Notes: generated by a model not told the origin, from the sequence alone. 64,000 nt of DNA from Acinetobacter tandoii DSM 14970 = CIP 107469 (GCF_000400735.1 NZ_KE007366.1:1-64000), one strand, 5' to 3'; numbered from the stretch's first letter, positions 46,103 through 56,697 are shown. Program-made: numbers and translations.

Positions 46103-47560
46103 TTATGCATTTGTTTCAGCAGGAACTTTTGGATAGCTTACGCCGCCCATTTGTTCAGCAATACGTAATACTTGGCAGCTATAACCCACTTCATTGTCAT
46201 ACCATACGTATGCAGTTAAGCGGTTGCCTGAAGTAATCGTTGCCTGTGCATCAAACACACCCGCAGTACGTGAACCGATGAAGTCAGAAGATACAACTTC
46301 AGTTGAGTTGGTGTAACCAATTTGACCTTGAAGGTTTGAACTGATTGAGATTTGACGGATGTATTCGTTTACTTCTTCACGATCCACTTCTTTATCTAAA
46401 GTTAAGTTCAAAATCGCAAGTGAAACATTTGGTGTTGGAACACGTACAGAGTTACCTGTTAATTTACCTTGAAGTGCTGGAAGTGCTTTCGCAACTGCTT
46501 TCGCCGCGCCAGTTTCAGTAATTACCATGTTCAAAGTAGCCGCACGACCACGACGATCCGCTTTGTGGTAGTTGTCAATTAAGTTCTGGTCGTTTGTGAA
46601 CGAGTGAACTGTTTCAACGTGACCATTTAACACTGTGTATTTGTCATGTAATACTTTCAATGTTGGTGTGATTGCGTTGGTTGTACAGCTTGCAGCTGAG
46701 ATGATTTGGTCTTCATCCAGAATGTCTGCTTGGTTTACACCAAACACCACGTTTTTCATCTCACCTTTACCAGGTGCAGTTAAAATTACGCGTGCAGCAC
46801 CTGGGCATTTAAGGTGTTGTGCAAGACCTTCTGCATCGCGCCATTTACCCGTGTTGTCAATCACTAACGCATTGGTAATACCATAAGCAGTATAATCAAC
46901 TTCAGTTGGATTAGACGCATAAATAACTTTGATGAATTGACCGTTAGCAATAATTGCTTCGTTTTCTTCATCTACAGAAATAGTGCCAGAGAATGGACCA
47001 TGAATTGAGTCACGACGCAATAAAGACGCGCGTTTCTCTAAATCACCGTCAGATGACTTACGAACTACAATTGCTTTTAGGTTTAAGCCACGACCAAGAC
47101 CAGACTGACCAATCATTAAACGTGCAAGGATACGACCAATACGACCAAAACCGTAAAGGACAACGTCACGACCTTCTACTGAAGTCGCACGACCTTCTAC
47201 AGATTTAACAGCTGCTGCAACAAATGCATCAACATCGCCACCTTGCTCTTTAAATGCAACAGCTAATTTGCCTAGATCAATTTCAGCAGTACCGATATTT
47301 TCAATTTTAGCCAACGCTTGAAGAATTGGGAACGTGTGTACAACTGAAAGCTCAACGTCCATCATACGAGTGAAACGGTGTGCTTTTAAAATTTGCATAA
47401 CTGAACGGTTAACTAAAGAACGTCCAAACACTGAAACCACAATATTTTTTTCTCGGTAAAGCTGACCGATCAAAGCGATCATTTGTTCCGCGATTTCTTC
47501 ACGGTTTTTCCAGCGACCTTGGTGTTCTGCGTGTAGGGCGATGATAGTCTCTTTGCTCAC
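46103..47560 (-). CDS. gap: glyceraldehyde-3-phosphate dehydrogenase, N-terminally extended
   Basis: 485 residues, about 150 longer than usual. A helical extension (1-130) precedes the NAD-binding Rossmann motif GFGRIGR at 137-143; the catalytic Cys is in SAASCTTNAITP (about 293) and the substrate motif YDNEVGYS is near the end. Acinetobacter uses Entner-Doudoroff and gluconeogenic routes, so the enzyme serves mainly gluconeogenesis. The extension has a pattern of a separate small domain; its role is unknown. Confidence 0.93.
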   Translation of the reverse strand: MSKETIIALHAEHQGRWKNREEIAEQMIALIGQLYREKNIVVSVFGRSLVNRSVMQILKAHRFTRMMDVELSVVHTFPILQALAKIENIGTAEIDLGKLAVAFKEQGGDVDAFVAAAVKSVEGRATSVEGRDVVLYGFGRIGRILARLMIGQSGLGRGLNLKAIVVRKSSDGDLEKRASLLRRDSIHGPFSGTISVDEENEAIIANGQFIKVIYASNPTEVDYTAYGITNALVIDNTGKWRDAEGLAQHLKCPGAARVILTAPGKGEMKNVVFGVNQADILDEDQIISAASCTTNAITPTLKVLHDKYTVLNGHVETVHSFTNDQNLIDNYHKADRRGRAATLNMVITETGAAKAVAKALPALQGKLTGNSVRVPTPNVSLAILNLTLDKEVDREEVNEYIRQISISSNLQGQIGYTNSTEVVSSDFIGSRTAGVFDAQATITSGNRLTAYVWYDNEVGYSCQVLRIAEQMGGVSYPKVPAETNA

Positions 47561-47837
47561 AGATACGTCCTCTAATTAATTTAATCTAAGCATAAATTTT
47601 AAAACCCAACGATTGTAAAGGATTTAGCGCCAAGTTTGAATCAAAAGCTGGTTCAGTCGCTGCTATTTTCCTACATATTCATTATAAATTTACAAAATAG
47701 TTGTAATTTTTATGATGATTGTACTTTTCCTACCAAATTTTAATAAAACTGACTTTCTTTTCAACCACCAAAAGAGAACATGAGAATCCCTTCATTTTGT
47801 GGACTCTTAGCTAGCCTAAACGCCCTTAATAGAACAA

Positions 47838-48773
47838 CTAATCTTGATCATTTAAGCGTGTTTCTGCTTTATCAATATTACGGACGAGGTTTTGTTTCTG
47901 ACGCTGTTGTTTATATAGATGTAAACACCCTTCAAGCACCAATACAAAAACTGCACACCAAATTGGGATGTAAGTCAGCCATTCTTCTGGCGCAACTTGC
48001 TCACCCAAAGCAATTGATGCTGTCGCCAATAATACGGGTTCTAAATAACTAAGCAGACCAAATAAAATAAATGGTAAAAAACGGCTCGCTAGAATATAAC
48101 TTCCTAGGCCAAGTGCACTTAAAAAACCCAAGCCGATAATGGCCCAGATTAGATGCGGGTAGTGCGATATGACCCTTAAAGCTTCTGCATCAGATAATAG
48201 ATAAAAAGCGACTGGAAGAATTAAAAACAAATCCCACCAAAAACCACCCAAGTGATCGGATTTAAAGCGTCGGCGTAAATAAAAATATAAAGGATAAGCC
48301 AAGGCAACATACCATGTTTCCCATGCGACACTACCTATACGCCAAATCTCATGGATAACACCCAGTGCCGCAAGAATTACAGCCAACAGTTGCCAACGGG
48401 AAAGTTTCTCTTTATGCAAGACACAACCAATCAGCACCATAACCAAAGGCAGTAAAAAATATCCTAACGATACCGCTAACCCTCGCCCATTGATTGGTCC
48501 CCAGAGGAATAACCATAACTGTGAGGTACATAACAGTGAACTGATGAACAGCCAAAGGAGATAAATTGGATTTTGGAGTACTTTTTTGAATAATTCAGCA
48601 ATAAGCTTGAGTTCGCCTGACCACCACATAAACAAGGTTAAAAAAGGCAATGTCGACAACATACGCCAAGCAAAAGTCTGCTCGCTATCTAAAGGTTTTA
48701 AAAATTCTGTATAGCCGTAAAGCACGCCAAATGTGACGGATGCCAATACCGACAGTGCTACGCCTTTATACAT
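47838..48773 (-). CDS. rarD: RarD-like EamA transporter
   Basis: 311 residues with ten membrane segments, two EamA halves. Start at the ATG 48773 with GGGTG six bases upstream. The N-terminus MYKGVALSVLASVTFGVLYG and LSLGYF-type motif AVSLGYFLLPLVMVL are typical of RarD/YddG relatives. RarD transports unknown metabolites; chloramphenicol link is only historical. Inner membrane. Confidence 0.85.
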   Translation of the reverse strand: MYKGVALSVLASVTFGVLYGYTEFLKPLDSEQTFAWRMLSTLPFLTLFMWWSGELKLIAELFKKVLQNPIYLLWLFISSLLCTSQLWLFLWGPINGRGLAVSLGYFLLPLVMVLIGCVLHKEKLSRWQLLAVILAALGVIHEIWRIGSVAWETWYVALAYPLYFYLRRRFKSDHLGGFWWDLFLILPVAFYLLSDAEALRVISHYPHLIWAIIGLGFLSALGLGSYILASRFLPFILFGLLSYLEPVLLATASIALGEQVAPEEWLTYIPIWCAVFVLVLEGCLHLYKQQRQKQNLVRNIDKAETRLNDQD

Positions 48774-48914
48774 CTTTTCACCCAAACTATTCGCTGGGCT
48801 TAGTATAGCGATAAGTTAAATAAAATACGTCATGATTAGAATAACTTTCACACAAGTCACAACTTTGAATGTGTTCGGATAATGTATCTTCAAAATTTAT
48901 TTTAAGTCTTAAAA

Positions 48915-49511
48915 TTATTCTGCTTTGCCTTTAGTGTGTGCTGTTCGAATTAAATCACTCAAATCATAGCCCAAGCTTTTAGCATATTCTAAATATTCAT
49001 TCATAACTTCTGGTTTTACTTCTGGTTTACGTGACAGTACCCACATATATTTACGGCGCGGCTCGCCGACTAACACTGTTTGATAGTCATCATCCAGTTT
49101 CAAAATCCAATAATTGCCTCGTGCAACAGGGATCCAACGCACAGCTTCGGGTAAAAAGCTGACTTGTAACTTCGAATTAAATGGCGGATTTTGCACAAAG
49201 GCTTCACCTAAAGCTTGCTGCAAAATCCCCTCTTTAGAATAACAACGGTTATCCACACTCACATTGCCATTTTCATTTAAGGTATAGGTCGCAGATACAT
49301 CACGCGCACATTTATTTTGAAAGTACATAGGTTTCCGAGCAATCTCGTACCACACTCCCAAATAGCGGTCTAATTCGACTTTTTCAACCACAGGCATGGG
49401 TTTGGTTTGCGCATATGCCAAAGTCGCAGCCCCCAACCCCACTAAAATCGCCCCACCAATGACTATTTTTGTTATACGCCAACTTGCTTTAGGAAGATGA
49501 TTTTCACTCAT
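48915..49511 (-). CDS. lipocalin (Blc-like)
   Basis: 198 residues from the ATG at 49511 (AAAGGA upstream). One N-terminal hydrophobic helix (about 14-36) acts as signal or membrane anchor; no lipobox Cys is seen, unlike Blc of E. coli. The lipocalin motif is GVWYEIAR at about residue 52, and the end motif is TVLVGEPRRKYMWVLSR. Two cysteines in KCARD and RCYSK can form the usual disulfide. Binds lipids in the cell envelope. Confidence 0.88.
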   Translation of the reverse strand: MSENHLPKASWRITKIVIGGAILVGLGAATLAYAQTKPMPVVEKVELDRYLGVWYEIARKPMYFQNKCARDVSATYTLNENGNVSVDNRCYSKEGILQQALGEAFVQNPPFNSKLQVSFLPEAVRWIPVARGNYWILKLDDDYQTVLVGEPRRKYMWVLSRKPEVKPEVMNEYLEYAKSLGYDLSDLIRTAHTKGKAE

Positions 49512-49634
49512 AACAACATCCTTTAAACGATTGATCTGGACCAAGCCCGAATGTAATTTCTTTAGAAAATAACGGGCTTTGATCCTACACACTGTAGCGT
49601 TATGTAATGATTTTGCTGCAAAAAGTTTGTGACT

Positions 49635-51689
49635 TTATTGCAACAGCTGTGCTTTCAAACGCACAATTTCATCACGTAAACGTGCTGCTTGCTCAAACTG
49701 CAACTCTTTCGATGCTTTCAACATTTCTTTTTCTAGTTTAGTAATATGTTTACTAAATAATTTCGGATTCGCCAAAATATGCTGTTCATCCGCCGATAAG
49801 GCTTGTGCCTGATCTGCAATATTGGCTTCAATCTGATCATCACTGAGCACTTCACCTGTGTCAATTTCTTTGACAACCTGACGCACAGCGCTTCGTGGTG
49901 TAATCCCGTGTTCTAAATTAAACTCAATTTGTTTAGCACGACGACGGTCTGTTTCGTCAATTGCCTTTTGCATAGAGTCAGTGATACGGTCAGCATACAA
50001 AATCGCTTTACCTTTTAAATTACGTGCAGCACGACCAATAGTTTGGATCAAAGAACGTTCTGAACGCAAGAAACCTTCTTTATCAGCATCCAAAATTGCC
50101 ACCAAAGACACTTCCGGCATGTCTAAGCCTTCACGTAACAAGTTAATCCCGACCAACACATCATGGATACCTGAACGCAATTCGTGAATAATTTTAACGC
50201 GCTCAACCGTATCAATATCTGAATGTAAATATGCAACTTTCACACCATATTCTTTTAAATATGAGGTCAAATCTTCCGCCATTCGCTTGGTTAATGTTGT
50301 CACCAAAACACGTTCATTGAGTTCTTTACGGATATTAATCTCAGACAGTACATCATCGACTTGTGTCAATACTGGACGGATTTCAATTTCAGGATCAACT
50401 AATCCTGTTGGTCGCACCACTTGTTCAACCACTTGTTCCGATTTTTCCAATTCATACTTTGCTGGGGTTGCGCTCACATAAATGGTACTCGGAACAATGC
50501 GCTCCCATTCCTCAAATTTCATTGGACGGTTATCTAGCGCACTTGGCAAACGGAAGCCATAGTTCACCAGATTCTCTTTACGCGAACGGTCACCCTTATA
50601 CATAGCGCCAATTTGTGGCACAGTCACATGTGATTCATCAATAATTAACAAGGCATCATCAGGCACATAATCAAATAAAGTGGGTGGTGCTTCCCCAGAT
50701 GGTCTTCCAGATAAATGACGCGAATAGTTTTCGATGCCATTGGTATAACCCAACTGCTGCATCATTTCCAAATCATAACGGGTACGCTGTTCAATTCGCT
50801 GCGCTTCTAGCAATTTGTCGTGTTCACGGAAAAATACAAGACGATCTTTGAGTTCTTCTCGAATGGTACCAATCGCACGCTCAAGATTATCTTTGGGTGT
50901 TACATAATGGCTTTTCGGATAAATAGTGACACGTGGGACTTTTCTAATCATTTTTCCTGTTAATGGATCAAACCAACGGATGGAATCGACTTCATCATCA
51001 AACAGTTCAATTCGAATCGCATGTTGATCCGATTCGGCAGGGAAAATATCAATAATTTCACCACGGATACGATAAGTCGCACGTAAAAATTCCAATTCGT
51101 TACGGCTATATTGCATTTCAACCAGACGACGAATGATGTCATCTCGGTTCATTCGATCGCCCTGTACAATATGTAACAACATGCTCATATAGGCATTCGG
51201 ATCACCCAAACCATAAATAGCAGAAACCGAAGCGACAATAATGGCATCGCGGCGCTCAAGTAAAGCCCGCGTTGCAGACAAACGCATCTGATCAATATGA
51301 TCATTAATGGCAGCATCTTTCTCAATAAAAGTATCTGAAGACGGCACATAAGCTTCAGGTTGATAGTAATCGTAATAACTGACGAAATACTCAACCGCAT
51401 TATTCGGGAAAAATGCTTTAAATTCGCCATAAAGCTGGGCTGCAAGTGTCTTATTATGCGCCATGATAATAGTGGGACGTTGCGTCCGAGCAATCACGTT
51501 CGCCATGGTATACGTCTTACCAGACCCTGTTACACCAAGTAATAATTGATTGCGATAACCTTGCTCAACACCATGTACCAGCTTTTCAATTGCCTGTGGC
51601 TGATCCCCAGCAGGTTGAAACTGAGTCACCAAATCAAAAGGTTGTTGGTTATCTTGCACAGGTTTTTGACGCTCTTGCATGGTTTCCAT
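49635..51689 (-). CDS. uvrB: excinuclease ABC subunit B
   Basis: 684 residues. Walker [12 protein letters not shown], the beta-hairpin region [21 protein letters not shown], helicase motif [11 protein letters not shown] and a C-terminal UVR motif ([20 protein letters not shown]). Damage-verifying DNA helicase in nucleotide excision repair with UvrA and UvrC. The N-terminal dozen residues are extra; an alternative start is 51680. No SOS box found upstream. Confidence 0.96.
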   Translation of the reverse strand: METMQERQKPVQDNQQPFDLVTQFQPAGDQPQAIEKLVHGVEQGYRNQLLLGVTGSGKTYTMANVIARTQRPTIIMAHNKTLAAQLYGEFKAFFPNNAVEYFVSYYDYYQPEAYVPSSDTFIEKDAAINDHIDQMRLSATRALLERRDAIIVASVSAIYGLGDPNAYMSMLLHIVQGDRMNRDDIIRRLVEMQYSRNELEFLRATYRIRGEIIDIFPAESDQHAIRIELFDDEVDSIRWFDPLTGKMIRKVPRVTIYPKSHYVTPKDNLERAIGTIREELKDRLVFFREHDKLLEAQRIEQRTRYDLEMMQQLGYTNGIENYSRHLSGRPSGEAPPTLFDYVPDDALLIIDESHVTVPQIGAMYKGDRSRKENLVNYGFRLPSALDNRPMKFEEWERIVPSTIYVSATPAKYELEKSEQVVEQVVRPTGLVDPEIEIRPVLTQVDDVLSEINIRKELNERVLVTTLTKRMAEDLTSYLKEYGVKVAYLHSDIDTVERVKIIHELRSGIHDVLVGINLLREGLDMPEVSLVAILDADKEGFLRSERSLIQTIGRAARNLKGKAILYADRITDSMQKAIDETDRRRAKQIEFNLEHGITPRSAVRQVVKEIDTGEVLSDDQIEANIADQAQALSADEQHILANPKLFSKHITKLEKEMLKASKELQFEQAARLRDEIVRLKAQLLQ

Positions 51690-51902
51690 CTTCGGTACAC
51701 TTATGACTTAACATAGTATGGGGGCAGTTGAGCAACATGCAATAAGCATTGTTAGACTTTTACATGAAGCATGTTCGAATATTTCACATCTACTTCAAAT
51801 GATGCCTAAAAATAATCTGTTTAAAAAAGCATAGCCTGCTACTTGACCCATGCCCTATTCAGTTGCAACATGAATCAATAATGATGATTAGATAAAGTAC
51901 TT

Positions 51903-52694
51903 ATGCGCTACCATTACCACGATGAAACAATTGTAAAAAGTTTACCTGAAGATACCGTGTTTGTTTTTGGCAGTAATCTGGCGGGTACGCATGCGGGCGG
52001 TGCTGCTAAAATTGCCTTATTACATTTTGGTGCCATGAAAGGTTCAGGACGTGGCTGGGCTGGTCAAAGCTATGCCATTCCCACCATGAATGAACATTTA
52101 CAACAAATGCCACTATCCCAAATTCAACATTATATTGATGATTTTAAAATTTATACCAAGCATCATCCTAAAACCAAATATTTCATTACTTCCGTAGGTT
52201 GTGGTGTTGCAGGTTATAAAGTTGAAGAAATTGCACCAATGTTTAAAGGCATTTCTCATAACGTCATTTTCCCTGTTTCATTCCGTCCTTTTGTAGAACA
52301 AGCTTTACCTAAATTACGCCAAGCATTCTTAAAAGCTGTTTTGCAAGATCACGTTATTTTCCCGAACAAACCACTTGATCAAGTGATTGAACAGCTTCCA
52401 TTGGCAGAAAATGAAAAAAGTCTGGCACAAATCATTTTAAATACACCAATGTATCCAACCGACAGTAATGGGCGAGATCGTATTTTTGAAATTGAAGATA
52501 TTTTGCACCGATTAGATGCACAAGGCTTCAAGGTCGATTCACCTTTAGAAAGTCGCATGGTGATTGGCGGTGTAGTGCTTGCATTACTTGAACTTTACAA
52601 CATCAATGAACAGGATTTCCTCGATGTCTGGAATCATCAACGCGAAATAGCAGCACCTAAACCTGAGAATAAAGCCCGAAAAGCAGCTCACTAA
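51903..52694 (+). CDS. macro-domain-like protein (A1S_2505-type)
   Basis: 263 residues. The N-terminal 150 residues resemble a macro/ADP-ribose-binding domain: VFVFGSNLAGTHAGGAAKIA, GRGWAGQSYAIPT, YFITSVGCGVAGYKVEEIAP. A C-terminal helical part follows (about 170-263). Homologs occur in phages and bacteria; I recall the RefSeq family name A1S_2505, described as a phage non-structural protein. No phage genes flank it here. Possible role: ADP-ribose or nucleotide metabolism, unproven. No signal peptide. Confidence 0.7.
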   Translation: MRYHYHDETIVKSLPEDTVFVFGSNLAGTHAGGAAKIALLHFGAMKGSGRGWAGQSYAIPTMNEHLQQMPLSQIQHYIDDFKIYTKHHPKTKYFITSVGCGVAGYKVEEIAPMFKGISHNVIFPVSFRPFVEQALPKLRQAFLKAVLQDHVIFPNKPLDQVIEQLPLAENEKSLAQIILNTPMYPTDSNGRDRIFEIEDILHRLDAQGFKVDSPLESRMVIGGVVLALLELYNINEQDFLDVWNHQREIAAPKPENKARKAAH

Positions 52695-52709
52695 TTCAAC
52701 TGTATTAAT

Positions 52710-52750
52710 ATGGGGTTGCACTGAAAATGAGTTCAGACAACCCCATTTTA
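52710..52750 (+). terminator. probable terminator after the macro-like gene
   Basis: ATGGGGTTG (52710-52718) pairs with CAACCCCAT (52738-52746), with an inner CTGAA/TTCAG stem; T-run short. Confidence 0.6.
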
Positions 52751-52873
52751 TGGCAAATTTAATGCCAAAATCATCACCAATTTAGATTTAATGCTTTTAT
52801 TAATCACATGATTTAAAAATGAAAAAATTATCCCTATACTAAGTTCAACTTAAATAATAAATACGAGCAATCC

Positions 52874-54316
52874 ATGGAATTATTAGATTCCTCAATTTTT
52901 GAATTATCCCCCATCGCCATGTGGCTAGAAGACTTTAGCGAGGTCAAAAAACAATTTGATCTCTGGCGAGCACAAGGTATCCAAGACCTCCAACACTTTT
53001 TACTCGAAGATGAATCTCGCGTATTAGACTGCGCACGTAAAATTAAAATTCTACAAGTCAACACCAAAACTTTAGAGCTCTTTCAAGCACATGACTTGGC
53101 TCACTTACAACAAAATCTGGATCTCATCTTCAAACAAGACATGGCCAAAACTCATATTCAAGAATTAATCAGTTTATGGGAAGGTCATACTGAATTTATC
53201 AGTAGTACAGTCAATTACACCATTTCAGGACAACGCTTAGATATTCAGTTACGAGGTACAGTTATTCCTGGGCATGAAAATGATTTATCACTACTATTAA
53301 TCACAACAGAAGATATCACACCATATAAAACAGCCTGTCGATTAGAAGAAAAAAACCGATTACTTGCTGAATCAAGGTTTAAATATTCTCCAACCTCTTT
53401 GTGGGTCGAAGATTTCAGCCGAATCAAATATCGTCTAGATCAACTCAAGCACATGGGCATTCAGGATTTTCAAACCTTCTTAGATGTACACCATGATTTT
53501 ATTCTGCAATGTATTCAGGACATTATTATCATTGATGTCAACCAAGCAACGCTTGATTTGTTTGGCGCGGCTGACAAAGATACTCTATTCAAAAATACCC
53601 ATAAAATTTTTGCGAAAGAAATGGTACAAACGTTCCGTGAGCAATTAATTGAATTATGGAATGGCAACATTCATCATCAACGGGAAGCCGTAAATTATGC
53701 CCTTGATGGCAGTATCCGACATGTCTTACTACAATTTACCGTTTTCCCAGACTACAAAGATGATTGGAGCATGGTGCAAGTTGCTCTGACCGATATTACA
53801 GCAAGAAAAAAAGCCGAAAATTATCTGGAATATTTGGGCAAACATGATGTCTTGACCAAACTTTACAATCGCTCATTTTACACCGAAGAAATGAATCGCT
53901 TGGAACGTAGTCCTTTACGTCCAGTCTCCTGCATTTTTCTGGATATGAATGGCTTAAAAGAAGTAAATGACAGTTTAGGACATGACGTTGGTGATGGACT
54001 ACTTCGACGCATGGGCGGTATATTAAATCAGCTCATTCAAAACACTTTATATTCTGCTTCCCGAATAGGTGGTGATGAATTAGTGGTACTTTTGCCAGGT
54101 GCAGATGAAGCAGCCTTACACAACTGCTTGCAGAGTTTACAAGAACTGCTACATGTCGATAATCAATTTTATGCCAGTCAGCCAATTAGCTTATCGATTG
54201 GACATGCAACTATCAAAGCACATGAACGTATTGAAGACATGCTTAAACGTGCAGACCAAATGATGTATCTAAATAAAGAACAGTATTATGAGCACAATGA
54301 ACGTCGCACACGTTAA
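52874..54316 (+). CDS. PAS-PAS-GGDEF protein
   Basis: 480 residues. Two PAS repeats of common origin (about 10-150 and 170-310): SPIAMWLEDFSEVKKQFD and SPTSLWVEDFSRIKYRLD, both followed by MGIQD or QGIQD. A GGDEF domain (about 325-475) has FLDMNGLKEVNDSLGHDVGD and the active-site variant RIGGDELVVLLPG. No RxxD I-site is seen before it. It may make cyclic di-GMP, with GGDEL in place of GGDEF, or be a degenerate sensor. Soluble, no membrane helix. Confidence 0.85.
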   Translation: MELLDSSIFELSPIAMWLEDFSEVKKQFDLWRAQGIQDLQHFLLEDESRVLDCARKIKILQVNTKTLELFQAHDLAHLQQNLDLIFKQDMAKTHIQELISLWEGHTEFISSTVNYTISGQRLDIQLRGTVIPGHENDLSLLLITTEDITPYKTACRLEEKNRLLAESRFKYSPTSLWVEDFSRIKYRLDQLKHMGIQDFQTFLDVHHDFILQCIQDIIIIDVNQATLDLFGAADKDTLFKNTHKIFAKEMVQTFREQLIELWNGNIHHQREAVNYALDGSIRHVLLQFTVFPDYKDDWSMVQVALTDITARKKAENYLEYLGKHDVLTKLYNRSFYTEEMNRLERSPLRPVSCIFLDMNGLKEVNDSLGHDVGDGLLRRMGGILNQLIQNTLYSASRIGGDELVVLLPGADEAALHNCLQSLQELLHVDNQFYASQPISLSIGHATIKAHERIEDMLKRADQMMYLNKEQYYEHNERRTR

Positions 54317-54326
54317 TTTTGTTCAT

Positions 54327-54358
54327 AAAAAAAGAAGTGCATGTGCACTTCTTTTTTT
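54327..54358. terminator. bidirectional terminator
   Basis: AAAAAAAGAAGTGCA (54327-54341), TG, TGCACTTCTTTTTTT (54344-54358). Shared by the GGDEF gene and the small gene to its right. Confidence 0.88.
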
Positions 54359-54536
54359 AACGTTTACCCATCGAACGTCGTGTACCACGTGGAGGCATCC
54401 AAGTTCGATCTGCATATTGCTCAGGTTTAGGACGCACCTGATTATGGGCAGCGGAGTCTGACGATTGCTCATCAGTTGCTGGCATTGGGAATGGGAGTTT
54501 CACCAATGGCTTATTCGTAGGCTGTTGCTTACTCAT
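54357..54536 (-). CDS. small basic protein of unknown function
   Basis: 59 residues from ATG at 54536 with GAG upstream. Rich in Pro, Gln, Arg, ending in PPRGTRRSMGKR; likely disordered. Not recognised. The adjacent terminator shared with the GGDEF gene suggests it is a real transcript. Confidence 0.5.
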   Translation of the reverse strand: MSKQQPTNKPLVKLPFPMPATDEQSSDSAAHNQVRPKPEQYADRTWMPPRGTRRSMGKR

Positions 54537-54756
54537 GACCATGACTCAAATAAAATCTGACAGTAGTTTAAAGTTTTTTACGCTCAGTTGCGAGTGACTT
54601 CCTACCACTTAATAATTTTTGCCTGCTTTCAAAGCAAAAAAGATTTATTTTACGCTTTTTTATGAATTTGTGCTTTTTTTAAACGACGCAGTCACTCTTT
54701 TTAGGCTAAGATAATATGCTTTTTATTTTTTACCCTCCATAAGAAGGAATAACGCC

Positions 54757-55992
54757 GTGGACGTACGTCTATCTGATCGTGTAAATGCCATCAAACCGTC
54801 CCCTACACTAGCTGTGACTAACAAAGCTGCTGAACTTAAAGCTGCTGGTAAAAATGTCATTGGTTTGGGAGCTGGTGAACCAGATTTCGACACCCCGCAA
54901 CACATCAAAGATGCTGCTATTGCAGCAATTAACAACGGTTTTACTAAATATACCGCTGTAGATGGTACGCCAGGCCTTAAAAAAGCAATTATTGCAAAAC
55001 TTAAACGCGACAATAATCTTGACTACCAAGCAAACCAAATTTTGGTTTCTTGTGGTGGTAAACAATCTTTCTTTAACTTAGCTTTAGCTTTGTTAAACAA
55101 AGGCGATGAAGTCATTATCCCTGCGCCTTTCTGGGTAAGCTATCCAGATATGGTAATCATCGCTGAAGGTACACCTGTCATTGTGAAATGTGGTGAAGAA
55201 CAGCGTTTCAAAATTACACCAGAACAATTAGAAGCGGCGATCACTGAAAAAACTCGTTTAGTGGTACTAAACAGCCCATCTAACCCAACAGGTATGATCT
55301 ACACCAAAGCTGAACTTGAAGCTTTAGCTGAAGTATTGCGTCGTCACCCACAAGTATTTGTTGCATCTGATGACATGTACGAACCAATCCGTTGGGATGA
55401 CGAGTTCTACAACATCGCCACTGTTGCCCCTGACTTATATGACCGCACAATCGTATTAAACGGTGTGTCTAAAGCTTATGCAATGACTGGCTGGCGTATT
55501 GGTTATGCAGCGGGTCCTGCAAAAATCATTGGCGCAATGAAAAAAATTCAATCTCAATCAACTTCTAACCCAACTTCTATTTCGCAAGTTGCTGCTGAAG
55601 CTGCATTGAATGGGCCTCAAGATGTACTTGAGCCAATGATTGAAGCATTCAAACGTCGTCATGACTTAGTTGTGAATGGCTTAAACGAAATCAACGGTAT
55701 TTCATGCTTACCTGCTGATGGCGCATTCTATGCTTATGCCAACATCCGTCCATTAATTCGTGCAAAAGGTTTAAAATCTTGCACAGAATTCTCTGAATGG
55801 TTATTGGAAGAAACTGGCGTAGCCGTAGTTCCTGGTGATGCATTCGGTCTTGGTGGTTTCATGCGCATTTCTTACGCAACTGCTGATGAAGTACTTGTAG
55901 ATGCACTTGCTCGTATCAAGAAAGCAGCAGATTCAATTGAAGGCGTAGACGCTGCAATTGCATCGATTGAAGCTGAAAAAGCAGCAAAATAA
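54757..55992 (+). CDS. class I aspartate/aromatic aminotransferase
   Basis: 411 residues from a GTG at 54757 with AAGGA eight bases upstream. Fold type I PLP enzyme: LGAGEPDFDTPQHI, SPSNPTG, and PLP lysine in LNGVSKAYAMTGWRIGYAAG; substrate Arg in GGFMRISYA. This subgroup (AAT I-gamma, like AspC/AspB of Gram-positive bacteria) uses aspartate and sometimes aromatic amino acids or prephenate. Specificity is not provable here. Confidence 0.9.
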   Translation: MDVRLSDRVNAIKPSPTLAVTNKAAELKAAGKNVIGLGAGEPDFDTPQHIKDAAIAAINNGFTKYTAVDGTPGLKKAIIAKLKRDNNLDYQANQILVSCGGKQSFFNLALALLNKGDEVIIPAPFWVSYPDMVIIAEGTPVIVKCGEEQRFKITPEQLEAAITEKTRLVVLNSPSNPTGMIYTKAELEALAEVLRRHPQVFVASDDMYEPIRWDDEFYNIATVAPDLYDRTIVLNGVSKAYAMTGWRIGYAAGPAKIIGAMKKIQSQSTSNPTSISQVAAEAALNGPQDVLEPMIEAFKRRHDLVVNGLNEINGISCLPADGAFYAYANIRPLIRAKGLKSCTEFSEWLLEETGVAVVPGDAFGLGGFMRISYATADEVLVDALARIKKAADSIEGVDAAIASIEAEKAAK

Positions 55993-56009
55993 TTCCATCC
56001 ATTATTTTG

Positions 56010-56046
56010 TAAAAAAAGAGCTCTACAACAGTTGAGCTCTTTTTTA
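56010..56046. terminator. terminator after the aminotransferase gene
   Basis: AAAAAAGAGCTC and GAGCTCTTTTTT form an inverted repeat around a 10-base loop, with T on both sides. Confidence 0.85.
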
Positions 56047-56076
56047 TTTCTATATCTTATAACTATCGACAGATAT

Positions 56077-56493
56077 TTAGGGGTTAAACATCGCCACCAC
56101 TTCAGCCTCTGTTAACTTTTTAGTTGGCTGATTCAATGAATAAAAATCGGGTTTATTATCAATGTAAATTTCCATGTCTAAACTCAGCTCTTTAGGCAAT
56201 TCATCCAGTGCAAACACATTAATATTACAATAACTATGATCGTGCATACGCCAAAACAAAGTGGTCCCACATTGCTTGCAAAAACCACGTTCACCCCATT
56301 CCGATGATTTAAAAACTCCCAATTGATCCTGTTTTAAAAAAACCAAACTTTCAGGTTTTACATCAATCGTCATAAGTAAGCCACTACTTTGCCGACGACA
56401 AAGCGAGCAATGACACACATGAACTTGATAATTTGCTAAATTTACTTCAAATTGTGTTGTCCCACATAAACACTGCGCATGCATTTTTTTCAT
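56077..56493 (-). CDS. GFA-family zinc protein
   Basis: 138 residues from ATG at 56493 with GAGGTG upstream. Typical GFA (glutathione-dependent formaldehyde-activating-like) cysteines: CLCGTTQFEV, HVCHCSLCRRQSSG, FCKQCGTTLFW. These bind zinc. Despite the family name, most members have unknown activity. Convergent with the aminotransferase gene through the shared terminator. Confidence 0.88.
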   Translation of the reverse strand: MKKMHAQCLCGTTQFEVNLANYQVHVCHCSLCRRQSSGLLMTIDVKPESLVFLKQDQLGVFKSSEWGERGFCKQCGTTLFWRMHDHSYCNINVFALDELPKELSLDMEIYIDNKPDFYSLNQPTKKLTEAEVVAMFNP

Positions 56494-56697
56494 TTTTGAC
56501 ACCTCTTGAACTATTTTAATTTTCATCAATGTGTATTAAAAAATAATTTTACTCATTCTACTGCTTACACTTTATAAATAAATGTAAACCCTATTTATTT
56601 TTATGAATCAAACATTTCGCAACACATTAAGCATAGCAACCTTTGGCTCGATCTTCTAATATACGCTCACACACAGCTAAATGCCTATGAGTTCATC

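Noticed and set aside
51690..51902. SOS or UmuDAb operator upstream of uvrB
   Set aside because: No palindrome of the TTGAA...TTCAA type was found.
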